Numbered from the stretch's first letter, positions 8,066 to 17,318 are shown. The stretch: 64,000 nt of DNA from Elioraea tepidiphila DSM 17972 (GCF_000378465.1 NZ_KB899928.1:35831-99830), one strand, 5' to 3'. Program-made: numbers and translations. The notes: generated from the sequence alone by a model not told the origin.

Positions 8066-10212
8066 GGGCAGAGCCTGGCCAGCGCGGCTGAGACCTTGGC
8101 CGTGTCACCGAGAGCGGCGAGATTCAGCGGGCGGGAGACCACCGGCGCGGACTCACTGCCGGCGACCCGGACGATCTCGGCATCCAGCCAGTCGAGGTAG
8201 CGCTCCTGGATCTCGGCGGCCCAGCGCGCACCGTGACTGCCGCCGCGCGCTGCCTGCTCGGCGATCAGCACGCGGTTGGTGCGCCGGATGCTCTCGCCGA
8301 TCGCATCCCAGTCGAGCCCGAGGGGATCGAGCGTGCGAAGGTCGAGGATATCCGCATCGATGGCGGTGGTGCTGGCGGCGGCAAGACACTCGCCGACCAT
8401 GGCGCCATAGGTCAGCACGGTGCACGCATGGCCGCGGCGCACGCGGCGCGCTGCACCGAACGGAACGTACCAGTCGGGTGGTCCATCGGGAACAAGCCCC
8501 GTCTCCTGGAACAGCGCCTGGTGCTCCAGAACGAGCACGGGATCGTCGCAGGCCAGTGCCGTGTTCATCAGCCCGACATAGTCGTAGGGCGTCGCCGGAG
8601 CGACGATGCGCCAGGCCGGGAACGCGGCGAACAGCCCGGATGGGTCGCCCGAGTGCTGCGACCCATAGCCGGTGTGCGACGAGATGCGCGCGCGCACCAC
8701 CAGCGGGATGCGGACATTGCCGCCGAACATGTGGCCGAACTTGGCGATCTGGTGGAACAGCTGGTCGGCGGCGACGATCGCGAAATCGGCAAACATGTAC
8801 TCGACGACCGGGCGCAGACCGGTGAGCGCCGCACCCAGGGCCATGCCGGTGAAGGCGTTCTCGCAGATGGGTGTGGCGAAGACACGATCGGGGAAGCGTT
8901 CGGGAATCCCGCGTGTCGCCCCTGCGACCCCACCCCGCAGGCGATGGATGTCCTCGCCGATCAGCACGATCGTCGGATCGCGCTCCATCGCGCGCAGCAT
9001 CGTTGCCGAGACCACATCGATATATTTCGCCTCGACCTTGGGTTCGGCCGATGCCGTGGCGGGGAGCCGCGGAGGATCGTTGCGGATGCCATGATCCACG
9101 GTCTCGGGGGCGGGCAGCAGACCGACGCGAATCCGCCGCGCGTTCGCGCCCGGTTGAACCTCGGTCAGCGCGTCCGCCGCAGCCGCCACCGCCTCCGCCG
9201 CGCGTCGTTCGAGCGATGCGAGGCCGACCTCGTCCAGCACGCCCATCGCGCGCAGCCGCCGCGGCATGGTCAACAGCGGATCACGCTCGCGCCACGCTGC
9301 CTCTTCCTCCTTGCTGCGATAGCCGAGCGCGCTGCCCGCAAGCGGGCCGGACTGGTGCAGGAAGCGATAGCACTCCGCTTCGATCAGCACCGGACCACCT
9401 TCGCTGCGAATGCGTTCGACAGCCCATCCCATCGCGCAGCGCACCGCGATCACGTCCATGCCGTCGCACACCAATGCCGGCACGCCGAGCATCGGTCCAC
9501 GCGACGAAAGCCGCGTCTCGCGCGTCTGCTCGTTCACATGGGTCGAGACGGCATAGAGGTTGTTCTCGAGAAAAAACACCACCGGCAGGGTGTAGAGTGC
9601 GGCGAGGTTGATCGCCTCGTAGACCGGCCCCGCCATCAGCGTGCCGTCGCCGAAGAACGCGACCGAGATGCCGTCGCGGCCAAGCACCTTGTCGGCGAGT
9701 GCGTAGCCGACCGCATGCGGCACATTGGCGCCGATGATCGCCGAGGAGCCGACGATACCAGCCTCGGCCCAGCGCATGTGCATTGAGCCGCCGCGGCCGC
9801 CGCAGAACCCGTCGGTCAGCCCCATGATCTCCGCCATGGCGCGACGCACCGCAACACTGGCTTGGCCGGGAAAAGGATCGCGGCGCGGATCATAGTCCTC
9901 CGGGACGGCAGCGTTCAGAAGCTTGGCGAGAATCTGATGATGTGCGCGATGCGTGCCGTTGATGCCGTCGCTCGGTGCGAGCCACGACATGGCACCCACC
10001 GCGCCGGCCTCCTGTCCGATCGAGGCGTGGGCCGGGCCGTGGATCAGCCCTTCGCCGTGCAGTGTCAGGATACGCTCCTCGAAGCGGCGGATCAGCAGGA
10101 GTTGTTCCATCCAGCGGGCGAGATCGGCAGGTGATTCCCGCGCCCAATCATCGTCGGTCACCGCGAGCCGCAGCCATGGCACATCGGTCGTGATGGTCTG
10201 GAGACGGCTCAT
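8062..10212 (-). CDS. fused E1 alpha/beta 2-oxo acid dehydrogenase (ThDP-dependent)
   Basis: A 716-residue protein that joins the two E1 subunits of a branched-chain, pyruvate or acetoin type dehydrogenase. The alpha half (about 1-365) has the ThDP/Mg motif starting at GDG 188-190 and ending in LENN. The beta half (about 385-716) has GEDIHRLRGG, ATPICENAFTGMALGAAL and the HSGDPSG segment. Such alpha-beta fusions are known in the family, but no lipoyl E2 or E3 gene is nearby, so it must borrow partners or act as a stand-alone decarboxylase. It overlaps both neighbours by 4 bp. Decarboxylation of the oxo acid made by the downstream aminotransferase is a reasonable inference. Confidence 0.88.
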   Translation of the reverse strand: MSRLQTITTDVPWLRLAVTDDDWARESPADLARWMEQLLLIRRFEERILTLHGEGLIHGPAHASIGQEAGAVGAMSWLAPSDGINGTHRAHHQILAKLLNAAVPEDYDPRRDPFPGQASVAVRRAMAEIMGLTDGFCGGRGGSMHMRWAEAGIVGSSAIIGANVPHAVGYALADKVLGRDGISVAFFGDGTLMAGPVYEAINLAALYTLPVVFFLENNLYAVSTHVNEQTRETRLSSRGPMLGVPALVCDGMDVIAVRCAMGWAVERIRSEGGPVLIEAECYRFLHQSGPLAGSALGYRSKEEEAAWRERDPLLTMPRRLRAMGVLDEVGLASLERRAAEAVAAAADALTEVQPGANARRIRVGLLPAPETVDHGIRNDPPRLPATASAEPKVEAKYIDVVSATMLRAMERDPTIVLIGEDIHRLRGGVAGATRGIPERFPDRVFATPICENAFTGMALGAALTGLRPVVEYMFADFAIVAADQLFHQIAKFGHMFGGNVRIPLVVRARISSHTGYGSQHSGDPSGLFAAFPAWRIVAPATPYDYVGLMNTALACDDPVLVLEHQALFQETGLVPDGPPDWYVPFGAARRVRRGHACTVLTYGAMVGECLAAASTTAIDADILDLRTLDPLGLDWDAIGESIRRTNRVLIAEQAARGGSHGARWAAEIQERYLDWLDAEIVRVAGSESAPVVSRPLNLAALGDTAKVSAALARLCP

Positions 10213-12458
10213 GCGCGATCCTCGAAACCCTTGAACGGCGCGGGATCGAGGAAGCGGCGCAGAACGTTGCCCGTGATGCGCGCGACGTTGTTGGCGCCGC
10301 CGTTGTGCGGCAATGCGGACACCCAGGCGATCGATCCGGTCGTGAACACGGCCCCGCCCTTGGCCGTAGGGAAGAACGTCATGTCGGCGCGCACGCGCGC
10401 GTTCTGGTCGCCGGTGAAGCCGCGATGCAGCGTGCGCAGTTCCTCCGGCGCCGGAATGCCGCCATAGCCAAGCCGATCGCAGGTCGCGAGCAGCATCAGG
10501 GCGGGCGGCGAGCCGAGTGTCGCATCGGCGCGATCCACCTCGATCCCGGCCGCGCCGCCGCCACGCAGGCCGAAATCACCGATCCGCTCCTCGGCACCGA
10601 CGCCCTCGAAGATGAACGCCACGCGCGGATCGAAGGAGTCCGGCAGGCGATGGTACCAGCCGGAGCGATCGAACACCTGCGCATCGAAGCCGACCCCGAC
10701 CAGCCGCTGCGGCGCGCGGCCGTTCGCGCGCCAGAGCCCGGAGGGCTCGCCCGTGAAGGCGAGGCAGCCTTCGCCGGGCTCCCCCTCCCAGGTCCGCAGG
10801 CCGACCGCGCCGCGGCGGATCTCGATCGTGTGCGGTCGCGTCGGGTGGAATGCGATGCGCCAGTAGAACCCGTTGCCGCCAAGATACATGTGCCGCCCGC
10901 CGCCGCGCTGATAGGCGTCGAAGGCATCCAGCATCTCCTTGGAGACATATTCCGGATGGGAGGCGGTGATGACGCAGCGATACGGCGCGAGCGCAGAGAG
11001 GCCCTGGCGATGGATGTCCTCGTCGGTGACCACATCGAAGCCGATGCCCTCGGTCTCCAGCCAGTCGAGCAGCAACGAGTCGGCGCCGTAATTGAACACG
11101 TTGCCGCGCGGACGCATGTTCAGGATCGGGCGTGCGGCCGTGCTGGTGCACCAGCCTGAGCCGTCCGCGTGGGTATCGTAGGTCGAGAGGCCGAGCTCGC
11201 GATGCGCCTGAAGATAGACATCGTCCCGCGACAGCACGATCAGCCCCTCCAGCATCGCCTCGGCATGCACCTGGTCGAGCCGCAGAGCACTGTTGGCGTA
11301 GGCGAGATAGGTGGCGGTCGAGGCCACCACGGCGAGCGGTTCGCGGTGGCCATCGCGTGCGGGGCGGATGAAGAACGGCACGTGGCTTTCGACCCGCTCG
11401 CCACGATGTTCGGCGGTGAGCTCCAGGCTGTAGTAGCCGGAGCGCCACACCGTCGGGATCGTGAGCGTCAGATCAGGCGTCCAGCCGCAGTCGGCCATGT
11501 CGTCGGCATGGAAGTGGATCGCGCCATACAGCCACGGTGCCTCGCGCCAGGACTGGGTGCGCCCGTCCCAGTTCGCTCCGGTCATGGCGCGCGCCGGCAA
11601 CTGATGCAGTGTGGCGTGCTGGCGGCGCGGTCCGACGTCTTCTGCCACGTCGGTCGGAATGCCGCGGGAGAAGTCCCAGGCGGCGAGCAGGTCCGGATCG
11701 CCGGGGGCTGGAACGACAGCCTCGACCAGCGCGCGCAGGGGCGCCTCGTCGAGGGCGACGGCGTGCAGGCGCGGCCGGTCGAGCTTGCCGTCGAGATGGC
11801 GGTCCGTCGGCGGAGAGTCTCTGCCGGTCGATGTGGCCGCCAGCAGCAGTGGCGCGGACGGCGTGTCCGGCAGGCGCGCCGGTCCGGAAGCGGTGATGGT
11901 CTCGCTCCGATCGCGTCCCGCCTGCGGATCGAGGCTGCGCTGGATCAGCGTGAGCGTGGCGGAAGCGCCGTCGAGTACCGCGCCCACGAACACCCACTCG
12001 CGTTCGAGCAGGGGGCGCGAGGCGGTCACGATCCAGCGGCGCGCGCCATCGGCGACCTCGAAGCACAGCCGACCCTGTCCATCGAGGCCGAAGCGCCAGC
12101 CCGCCGCGCCGGACCAGCGCGACAGGATCGTCTGTTCGCCGCTTCCCGGCGTGGTCGGCCAGAGGAAGACGCCGACCGACAGTGAGGCGAGACCGTCGAG
12201 CCCTTGGGGATCGGCGACGATCCCGAACGAGCCCGGATGGATCGGTTGGTGTCGCAGCGGCACCGTTCCGTCGATCGCACTGCCAGGCGCGGCGACGCGG
12301 ATGCCGGGGCCCGCCGGATCCGGATCCGCGCAGCGGACGCGCACGATCCGCGCCTCCGCCCGGCCGAGCACCGCACTCGACAGGCGGAACGCGATCTCCT
12401 CACCCGGTGAGACGATCAGTGGCGTGGCATAGCCGAGCACGGCGTTGGTGTCGGTCAT
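10209..12458 (-). CDS. N,N-dimethylformamidase-like large (beta) subunit
   Basis: A 749-residue protein resembling the large subunit of N,N-dimethylformamidase. Residues about 85-245 form a LamG/concanavalin-like domain; the C-terminal two thirds form the amidohydrolase core. In the known enzyme the mononuclear iron is held by two Tyr and one Glu (Tyr399, Tyr440, Glu521). The probable equivalents here are a Tyr in TYLAYAN (384 or 387), Tyr427 in STYDTH and Glu503 in HPEYVS, with similar spacing. The small subunit gene lies 12 bp upstream. The natural substrate is unlikely to be dimethylformamide alone, because this operon also encodes an importer, an aminotransferase and an oxo acid dehydrogenase E1. 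Confidence 0.85.
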   Translation of the reverse strand: MTDTNAVLGYATPLIVSPGEEIAFRLSSAVLGRAEARIVRVRCADPDPAGPGIRVAAPGSAIDGTVPLRHQPIHPGSFGIVADPQGLDGLASLSVGVFLWPTTPGSGEQTILSRWSGAAGWRFGLDGQGRLCFEVADGARRWIVTASRPLLEREWVFVGAVLDGASATLTLIQRSLDPQAGRDRSETITASGPARLPDTPSAPLLLAATSTGRDSPPTDRHLDGKLDRPRLHAVALDEAPLRALVEAVVPAPGDPDLLAAWDFSRGIPTDVAEDVGPRRQHATLHQLPARAMTGANWDGRTQSWREAPWLYGAIHFHADDMADCGWTPDLTLTIPTVWRSGYYSLELTAEHRGERVESHVPFFIRPARDGHREPLAVVASTATYLAYANSALRLDQVHAEAMLEGLIVLSRDDVYLQAHRELGLSTYDTHADGSGWCTSTAARPILNMRPRGNVFNYGADSLLLDWLETEGIGFDVVTDEDIHRQGLSALAPYRCVITASHPEYVSKEMLDAFDAYQRGGGRHMYLGGNGFYWRIAFHPTRPHTIEIRRGAVGLRTWEGEPGEGCLAFTGEPSGLWRANGRAPQRLVGVGFDAQVFDRSGWYHRLPDSFDPRVAFIFEGVGAEERIGDFGLRGGGAAGIEVDRADATLGSPPALMLLATCDRLGYGGIPAPEELRTLHRGFTGDQNARVRADMTFFPTAKGGAVFTTGSIAWVSALPHNGGANNVARITGNVLRRFLDPAPFKGFEDRA

Positions 12459-12470
12459 CGGTCCAGATCG

Positions 12471-12809
12471 TCAGGCCAGGTCGTCGGGCAGGTCGTCACC
12501 CGTCAGCTCGCGCCAGCGCAGCCGGAACACGTGCCACTCCGCCTCGGCGAGGTCGGTGAAGACCCGGTTGGGAAAGGTCTCGATCGGCGTGCCGCGCGTC
12601 GGCGGGATGCGCGCGAGCATCCAGCGCCGTCCGGGCTCGAGTGCGACCAGGACGTAGCGCCCGCCAGGCGCGCTCCAGCGCATGCGGTGAAGCACGCGCT
12701 GGAGCTCGTCGCTGTGCGGACCCTTGGGCGCGGCGCGGAACTCGCGCGCAAGATTGATCCGCGAGGGATCGATCTTGTAATGCGCGGCCTGAGGATCGTT
12801 GACGAGCAT
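12471..12809 (-). CDS. N,N-dimethylformamidase-like small (alpha) subunit
   Basis: A 112-residue protein. Its central part (SDELQRVLHRMRW, then GGRYVLVALEPGRRWMLARI, then FTDLAEAEWHVFRLRW) aligns by eye with the small subunit of dimethylformamidase, including the LQRV stretch, the aromatic Tyr/Trp strand and the helical C-terminal pattern. It is about 20 residues shorter than the characterised small subunit, mostly at the N-terminus. It lies directly upstream of the large subunit in the order seen for dmfA1-dmfA2, which supports an alpha2beta2-type enzyme. The role is inferred from this pairing and the visible resemblance; no catalytic residue is expected in it. Confidence 0.78.
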   Translation of the reverse strand: MLVNDPQAAHYKIDPSRINLAREFRAAPKGPHSDELQRVLHRMRWSAPGGRYVLVALEPGRRWMLARIPPTRGTPIETFPNRVFTDLAEAEWHVFRLRWRELTGDDLPDDLA

Positions 12810-12813
12810 GGCC

Positions 12814-13854
12814 TCAGGCGGTCAACCAGCTCAACCACCGCTCGCGCATCCGTTCGCGGTTGGCAGCGATCCACTCGTAGTCGGCGATCACCATCCGCGA
12901 CCAGTTGTCGGGCAGCGAGGGACGGAACCGCCGCTCCTCCGGTGGCACCAGTGCGGCGGCGTTGCGATTGTTGGAGTCGAAGCTGACCTTGCCGCTGAAC
13001 ACGACATGCTCTTCGGGGTTCTGCACGAAGAAGTCGAGGAAGCGGATCGCGTTCGCGGTGTTGGGGCCGTTGCGCAGCACCGCCCAGTTGCCGACGTCGC
13101 GGATCGCTTGGTTCCAGGTGAAGTCGAAGTCGCCGCTCTTGGCCAGCGGCACGGAGCGGCTGGAATAGGACATGGTGGCGACCGCCTCGCCGCTGCGCAT
13201 CAGCTGCATGATCTGATCCCCCGAGCGCCACCACGCGGCGACCTGCGGCTTCAGCGCCGTGAGCTTGCGGTACGCCCGATCGAGGTCGAGCGGAAAGAGC
13301 GCCTCGCGCGCGACGCCATCGGCGAGCAGGGCGGCGACCGGCACCCACCACTCGCGGTCGCCGGTATCGGGCAACGCACGGGGGCCCGGGAACTTCTGCA
13401 CGTCGAAGAAGTCGGCCCAGCCCTCCATCGCGCGGTCGCCGAAGGCGCGCTTGCTCCAGACGAGCGTCATGGCACCACCGGTGCGCATCAGTCCGTGCGG
13501 GTAGCATGCGCCGGGGAGAGCGTTCTCGCGGACGCCCGCCATGCCGTCACAGTCGAGGGGCTGGAGGATGTCGCGGTGCTGGATCAGGTCAGGCGGTGTC
13601 GCGGTGACGATGTCGAACGGCACGTTGCCCGTGCGCGCGCCAGCGACCGCGCGTGCCCACTGGTCCGGCAGCTCGATCGGCACGGAGCGGACGCGGATGC
13701 CCGTGTCGCGCTCGAACCGGCGGTAGAAGTGCTCCTGCAGGCTCCGCTCCATCAGCCCGGCGGTGGTGGCGATGATCACCTCGCCTCGCTGGGCGAGCGC
13801 CGGACGCGTGGCGAAGGCGGCAAGTGCGGCCGCGGTGAAGGCACGACGCTTCAT
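12814..13854 (-). CDS. ABC transporter substrate-binding protein (iron/polyamine PotD-like fold)
   Basis: A 346-residue periplasmic binding protein with signal peptide MKRRAFTAAALAAFATRPALA. The pattern VIIATTAGLMERSLQEHFYRRFERDTGIRV is typical of the type 2 fold shared by ferric-iron, spermidine/putrescine and 2-aminoethylphosphonate binding proteins. It is co-encoded with two permeases and an ATPase of the Pot type in the same transcript, with the regulator gene overlapping by 4 bp upstream, so it supplies the substrate for the dimethylformamidase-like enzyme encoded immediately downstream. The ligand is unknown. Confidence 0.88.
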   Translation of the reverse strand: MKRRAFTAAALAAFATRPALAQRGEVIIATTAGLMERSLQEHFYRRFERDTGIRVRSVPIELPDQWARAVAGARTGNVPFDIVTATPPDLIQHRDILQPLDCDGMAGVRENALPGACYPHGLMRTGGAMTLVWSKRAFGDRAMEGWADFFDVQKFPGPRALPDTGDREWWVPVAALLADGVAREALFPLDLDRAYRKLTALKPQVAAWWRSGDQIMQLMRSGEAVATMSYSSRSVPLAKSGDFDFTWNQAIRDVGNWAVLRNGPNTANAIRFLDFFVQNPEEHVVFSGKVSFDSNNRNAAALVPPEERRFRPSLPDNWSRMVIADYEWIAANRERMRERWLSWLTA

Positions 13855-14600
13855 GGCTTGGGTCTCCTCTTGCGACGCGGTTTGGGTGCGTCGTCCGTTG
13901 TCTCCGGATCGAGCGGGACGACGCGGCCCGCCTCGATCTCTTCCAGCAGCCGCAGCAGCGCCGCGCCGCCCTCGATGAGGTCGGCGCAGACCGCCTCGCG
14001 CGCCGCTTCCGGGTCGGCTGCGCGCAGTGCGGCGATGACGTCCTCGTGACGATGCCGGCCGGGATAGCGCGGCCGCGCGTTCGGATACAGGAAGTTCAGC
14101 AGCGGGCCGTTGCGCAGCCAGATCCCCTCCAGCACGCCGAGCAGATTGGGCATCGCCGCGGTGCGCCAGATCAGGTGGTGGAAGCGGAAGTTCGATGCGA
14201 TCGCCTCGGTCCAGTCCGCGGTGTCCTCGGCCTGCGTCAGGACCGCATGCTCGGCCGCGAGCGCGGCGACGACCGAGCGATCGGCGTGCCGCGCGGCCTC
14301 CTCCGCCGCAAGGCCCTCCAGCAGCAGGCGGATGCGCCGGAGTTCAAGATAGTCGGCGAGCGAGAGCCGCACGACACGGATTGCCGAGCCGGTGCGCATC
14401 TCGAGCCCACCCTCGCGGATGAGCTGGAACACGGCCTCTCGCACGGGTGTCTCGCTGACATCCATCGCCTCAGCGAGTTCGTGCAGCTTGAGCCGCTGGC
14501 CGGGCTTGAGCCGGCCGTGCATGAGGGCGTCGCGCAGCTCGGCGTAGACGCGCCCGCTCAGGCTGTGCCGCGCGACCGGGCGAACGGCCGGTCCGCTCAC
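13851..14600 (-). CDS. GntR-family regulator, FadR/FCD type
   Basis: A 249-residue transcription factor. Residues about 12-75 form a GntR winged helix-turn-helix (LSGRVYAELRDALMHGRLKP, then LHELAEAMDVSETPVREAVF), followed by an alpha-helical FCD ligand domain with acidic and His residues that usually bind a metal and a carboxylate ligand. The C-terminus is unusually basic (KPRRKRRPKP). It is embedded inside the operon between the permease and binding-protein genes with 4-bp overlaps, so it probably autoregulates. A 10-bp palindrome in front of the operon (17373-17382) is a candidate operator. Confidence 0.88.
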   Translation of the reverse strand: MSGPAVRPVARHSLSGRVYAELRDALMHGRLKPGQRLKLHELAEAMDVSETPVREAVFQLIREGGLEMRTGSAIRVVRLSLADYLELRRIRLLLEGLAAEEAARHADRSVVAALAAEHAVLTQAEDTADWTEAIASNFRFHHLIWRTAAMPNLLGVLEGIWLRNGPLLNFLYPNARPRYPGRHRHEDVIAALRAADPEAAREAVCADLIEGGAALLRLLEEIEAGRVVPLDPETTDDAPKPRRKRRPKP

Positions 14601-15385
14601 ACCGCACCTCGTGCCGCGCCGCGGCGGCCGATCCAGTGCGCGGCGAGCAGCACCACAACCGACAGCGCGGTGAGGAGCGTCGCCACCGCCGCCAGCACCG
14701 GCGAGAGATCGTAGTCGATGTCCTCGAACATCTTGCGCGGCAGGGTCTTGCCGTCGATGTCGGAGATGAAGAACGACACCACCGCCTCATCGAAGGAGAT
14801 GATGAAGGCAAACAGCGCGGCGCTGGCGATGCCGGGCAGGATCTGCGGCAGGGTGACGTTCAGGAAGGCGCGCCAGCGGCTCGCGCCGCAGGAGCGTGCG
14901 GCCATCTCCAGCGCGGGGTCGAAGCGGCGCAGGGCGGCGAGCACCGAGAACACGGCGAAGGGCAGAGCCAGCACGGTATGCGCCGCGGCGAAGCCGACCA
15001 GCGTGCCGGTCAGGCCGAGCCGGTCGAACACCAGGAACAGCGCGACCGCGAGTGCGATATGCGGCACCACGATCGGGCCGACCACGAGGGTCTCGATCGC
15101 GCGCCGACCGGGCGGGCGGCCGCGCACCAGGCTGAGGGCGACCATGGTGCCGATCACGGTGGCGAGGATGGCCGCGATCACACCCGCCTTCAGGCTGAAC
15201 AGTGTCGCCGCGATCCAGTCGCGATCCGAGAAGTAGGCGCCGTACCATTCGAGCGTGAAGCCGCGTGGCGGAAACTGCAGGAACCGGTCGGGCCCGACGG
15301 ACATCGGAATGATGATGATGGTCGGCACCATCAGGAACACGCAGACCAGCCACGCATAGACGTCAACGACGCGATGCCCGGTCAT
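14597..15385 (-). CDS. ABC transporter permease (PotC-like)
   Basis: A 262-residue inner-membrane permease with about six hydrophobic segments, beginning VVDVYAWLVCVFLMVPTIII. The family's cytoplasmic EAA loop is visible near residues 165-185 (EMAARSCGASRWRAFLNVTL), the site of contact with the ATPase. It is the second permease of the Pot-type importer. It overlaps the PotB-like gene by 4 bp upstream and the GntR gene by 4 bp downstream. Confidence 0.9.
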   Translation of the reverse strand: MTGHRVVDVYAWLVCVFLMVPTIIIIPMSVGPDRFLQFPPRGFTLEWYGAYFSDRDWIAATLFSLKAGVIAAILATVIGTMVALSLVRGRPPGRRAIETLVVGPIVVPHIALAVALFLVFDRLGLTGTLVGFAAAHTVLALPFAVFSVLAALRRFDPALEMAARSCGASRWRAFLNVTLPQILPGIASAALFAFIISFDEAVVSFFISDIDGKTLPRKMFEDIDYDLSPVLAAVATLLTALSVVVLLAAHWIGRRGAARGAV

Positions 15386-16251
15386 GACGAGGCCACGAAC
15401 CGATCGAGCCGCATGGCCCGGTTGAAGAACGCGACCAGCACGAGGGTGAGCAGCAGCAGGCAGCCGACCAGCGCGCCAGCGAAGGGCCAGTTCAGGAGTT
15501 CCCGAACCTGCTGGCTGATCAGCGTCGCGATCATCATCTGCTGCGGCCCACCGACCAGTGCGGGGGTGACGAAGAAGCCGAGCGCCAGCAGGAACACCAT
15601 GAGCGAGCCGCTCGCCACGCCCGGCAGGCTGAGCGGCAGGGTCACCTCGACGAAGCTGCGCAAAGGACGCGCGCCCAGGATCGCGGCCGCACGCGCGTAG
15701 TCGGTCGGAATCGCGCGCAGCGCGGTCCAGAGCGGCAGCACCATGAAGGGCAGCAGCACATGCGCCATGGCCACCACGACCGCGCCCTCGGTGTAGAGCA
15801 GGCGCACGGGCGCGTCGGTGAAGCCGAGCCCGATCAGCAGATCATTGATCAACCCGTTGCGCCGCATCAGCACGGTCCAGGCATAGGTACGCACGAGCAC
15901 GCTGGTCCAGAGCGGCAGCATGACGCAGGCGGCAAGCAGCAGCAGCGCCACGCCGCGCGCGCGCGCCATCGCGACCGCCAAGGGATAGCCGAGCACCAGG
16001 CAGATCGCCGTCACCAGGGCAGCGATGCGGATCGTGCGCCAGAGCACGCGCAGATACACGGGCTCGTCGAACACCCGCGCGTAGTGCTCGAGCGTCGCCG
16101 CCGGGACGAAGAGGCTCTCGTGCAGCAGCACGCCGACCGGCAGAAGGAAGGCGATGAACAGCACGACCAGGAAGGGCAGCAGCAGCAGCAGGCTCAGCGC
16201 GGGACTCATCTCGCGCGCGCCGCGGAAGAAGGCGGAGGGCGGACGGCTCAT
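15382..16251 (-). CDS. ABC transporter permease (PotB-like)
   Basis: A 289-residue inner-membrane permease. The N-terminal part after MSRPPSAFFRGAREM is strongly hydrophobic, and an EAA-like loop (YARAAAILGARPLRSFVEVT) is present in the last third. The start at 16251 gives the 4-bp overlap with the ATPase gene seen throughout this operon; the open frame continues upstream only as a shadow of the ATPase gene. It pairs with the PotC-like permease to form the membrane channel. Confidence 0.9.
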   Translation of the reverse strand: MSRPPSAFFRGAREMSPALSLLLLLPFLVVLFIAFLLPVGVLLHESLFVPAATLEHYARVFDEPVYLRVLWRTIRIAALVTAICLVLGYPLAVAMARARGVALLLLAACVMLPLWTSVLVRTYAWTVLMRRNGLINDLLIGLGFTDAPVRLLYTEGAVVVAMAHVLLPFMVLPLWTALRAIPTDYARAAAILGARPLRSFVEVTLPLSLPGVASGSLMVFLLALGFFVTPALVGGPQQMMIATLISQQVRELLNWPFAGALVGCLLLLTLVLVAFFNRAMRLDRFVASS

Positions 16252-17318
16252 GCGCCGCCCCGGAAGATGCGGCCATGTGCGGGGTCCCACGCGACACGCA
16301 CGGTCTCGCCAGGGGCCGGCACGTCCGCGCCGGCGGCGATTCGCATCCGGAGCTGCGCACCGAACGCCGTACGCAGCAGGCAGGCGGTTTCGGCGCCGAC
16401 ATAGAAGGTCTCGATCACCTCGGCGGCGAGCCCGTCTTCGGCGCGACGAATCCGCTCGGGCCGCACCGCGAGTTGCGCCGTGTCGCCCGTCGCCAGGGCC
16501 GCCACGGCGGTGCCGTGCAGCTTCGAGCCGTCGGCGGCGCGCAGGGTTGCCGGGCCGCCCGGGTCTGCGGACCGCTCGGCGACGCCGTCGAGGAACGCGG
16601 TCTCGCCGATGAAGCCGGCGACGAACGGATTTTCGGGGCTCTCGTACAGCGCCTGGGGCGTGCCGACCTGCATCAGCCGTCCGTGGTCGAGCACGGCAAT
16701 GCGGTCGGCCATGGTCAGCGCCTCGGTCTGGTCGTGGGTGACGAACACGACCGTGATGCCGAGGGCGCGTTGCAGGCGCTTGATCTCGAGCTGCATCTCC
16801 TCGCGCAGCGCCTTGTCGAGAGCCGAGAGCGGCTCGTCCATCAGCAGGATCGGTGGCCGGTAGACGATCGCGCGGGCGAGGGCGACCCGCTGCTGCTGTC
16901 CGCCCGAGAGCTGGTTGGGCAGGCGATCGCCGTAGCCGGCGAGCCGCACCGTGGCGAGGGCCTCGTCCGCCTGGGCGCCTCGCTCGCGCGCCGGCACACC
17001 ACGCATCTTCAGCGGGAACGCGACGTTGTCCCGCACGCTCATATGGGGGAACAGGGTGGTCCGCTGGAACACCATGCCGATGTTGCGCCGATGCGCCGGC
17101 CACCAGGTCGCGTCCTCACCGTTCAGCTTCACGCGCCCAGAGGTCGGGTGCTCGAACCCGGCGAGCGTCATCAGGATGGTGGTCTTGCCGGAACCGGAGG
17201 GCCCGAGCAGGGCAAGGAACTCGGCGGGCTCGGCGGTGAGGCTGACGTCATCGACCGCGACCACGCGACCGAAGGTTTTGCGCAGCGCCTCGACGGCGAC
17301 CTCCCCCGCCCGTGTCAT
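16248..17318 (-). CDS. ABC transporter ATP-binding protein (PotA-like)
   Basis: A 356-residue importer ATPase and the first gene of the operon. The Walker A motif GPSGSGKTT, the signature LSGGQQQR, Walker B ILLMDEPLSALD and the switch His in VFVTHDQTEA are all present, followed by a C-terminal TOBE domain of the polyamine/iron group. Start choice is uncertain: ATG at 17318 is preferred, but an ATG at 17351 preceded closely by gggcggag is possible. It energises uptake through the two permeases encoded next. Confidence 0.9.
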   Translation of the reverse strand: MTRAGEVAVEALRKTFGRVVAVDDVSLTAEPAEFLALLGPSGSGKTTILMTLAGFEHPTSGRVKLNGEDATWWPAHRRNIGMVFQRTTLFPHMSVRDNVAFPLKMRGVPARERGAQADEALATVRLAGYGDRLPNQLSGGQQQRVALARAIVYRPPILLMDEPLSALDKALREEMQLEIKRLQRALGITVVFVTHDQTEALTMADRIAVLDHGRLMQVGTPQALYESPENPFVAGFIGETAFLDGVAERSADPGGPATLRAADGSKLHGTAVAALATGDTAQLAVRPERIRRAEDGLAAEVIETFYVGAETACLLRTAFGAQLRMRIAAGADVPAPGETVRVAWDPAHGRIFRGGA

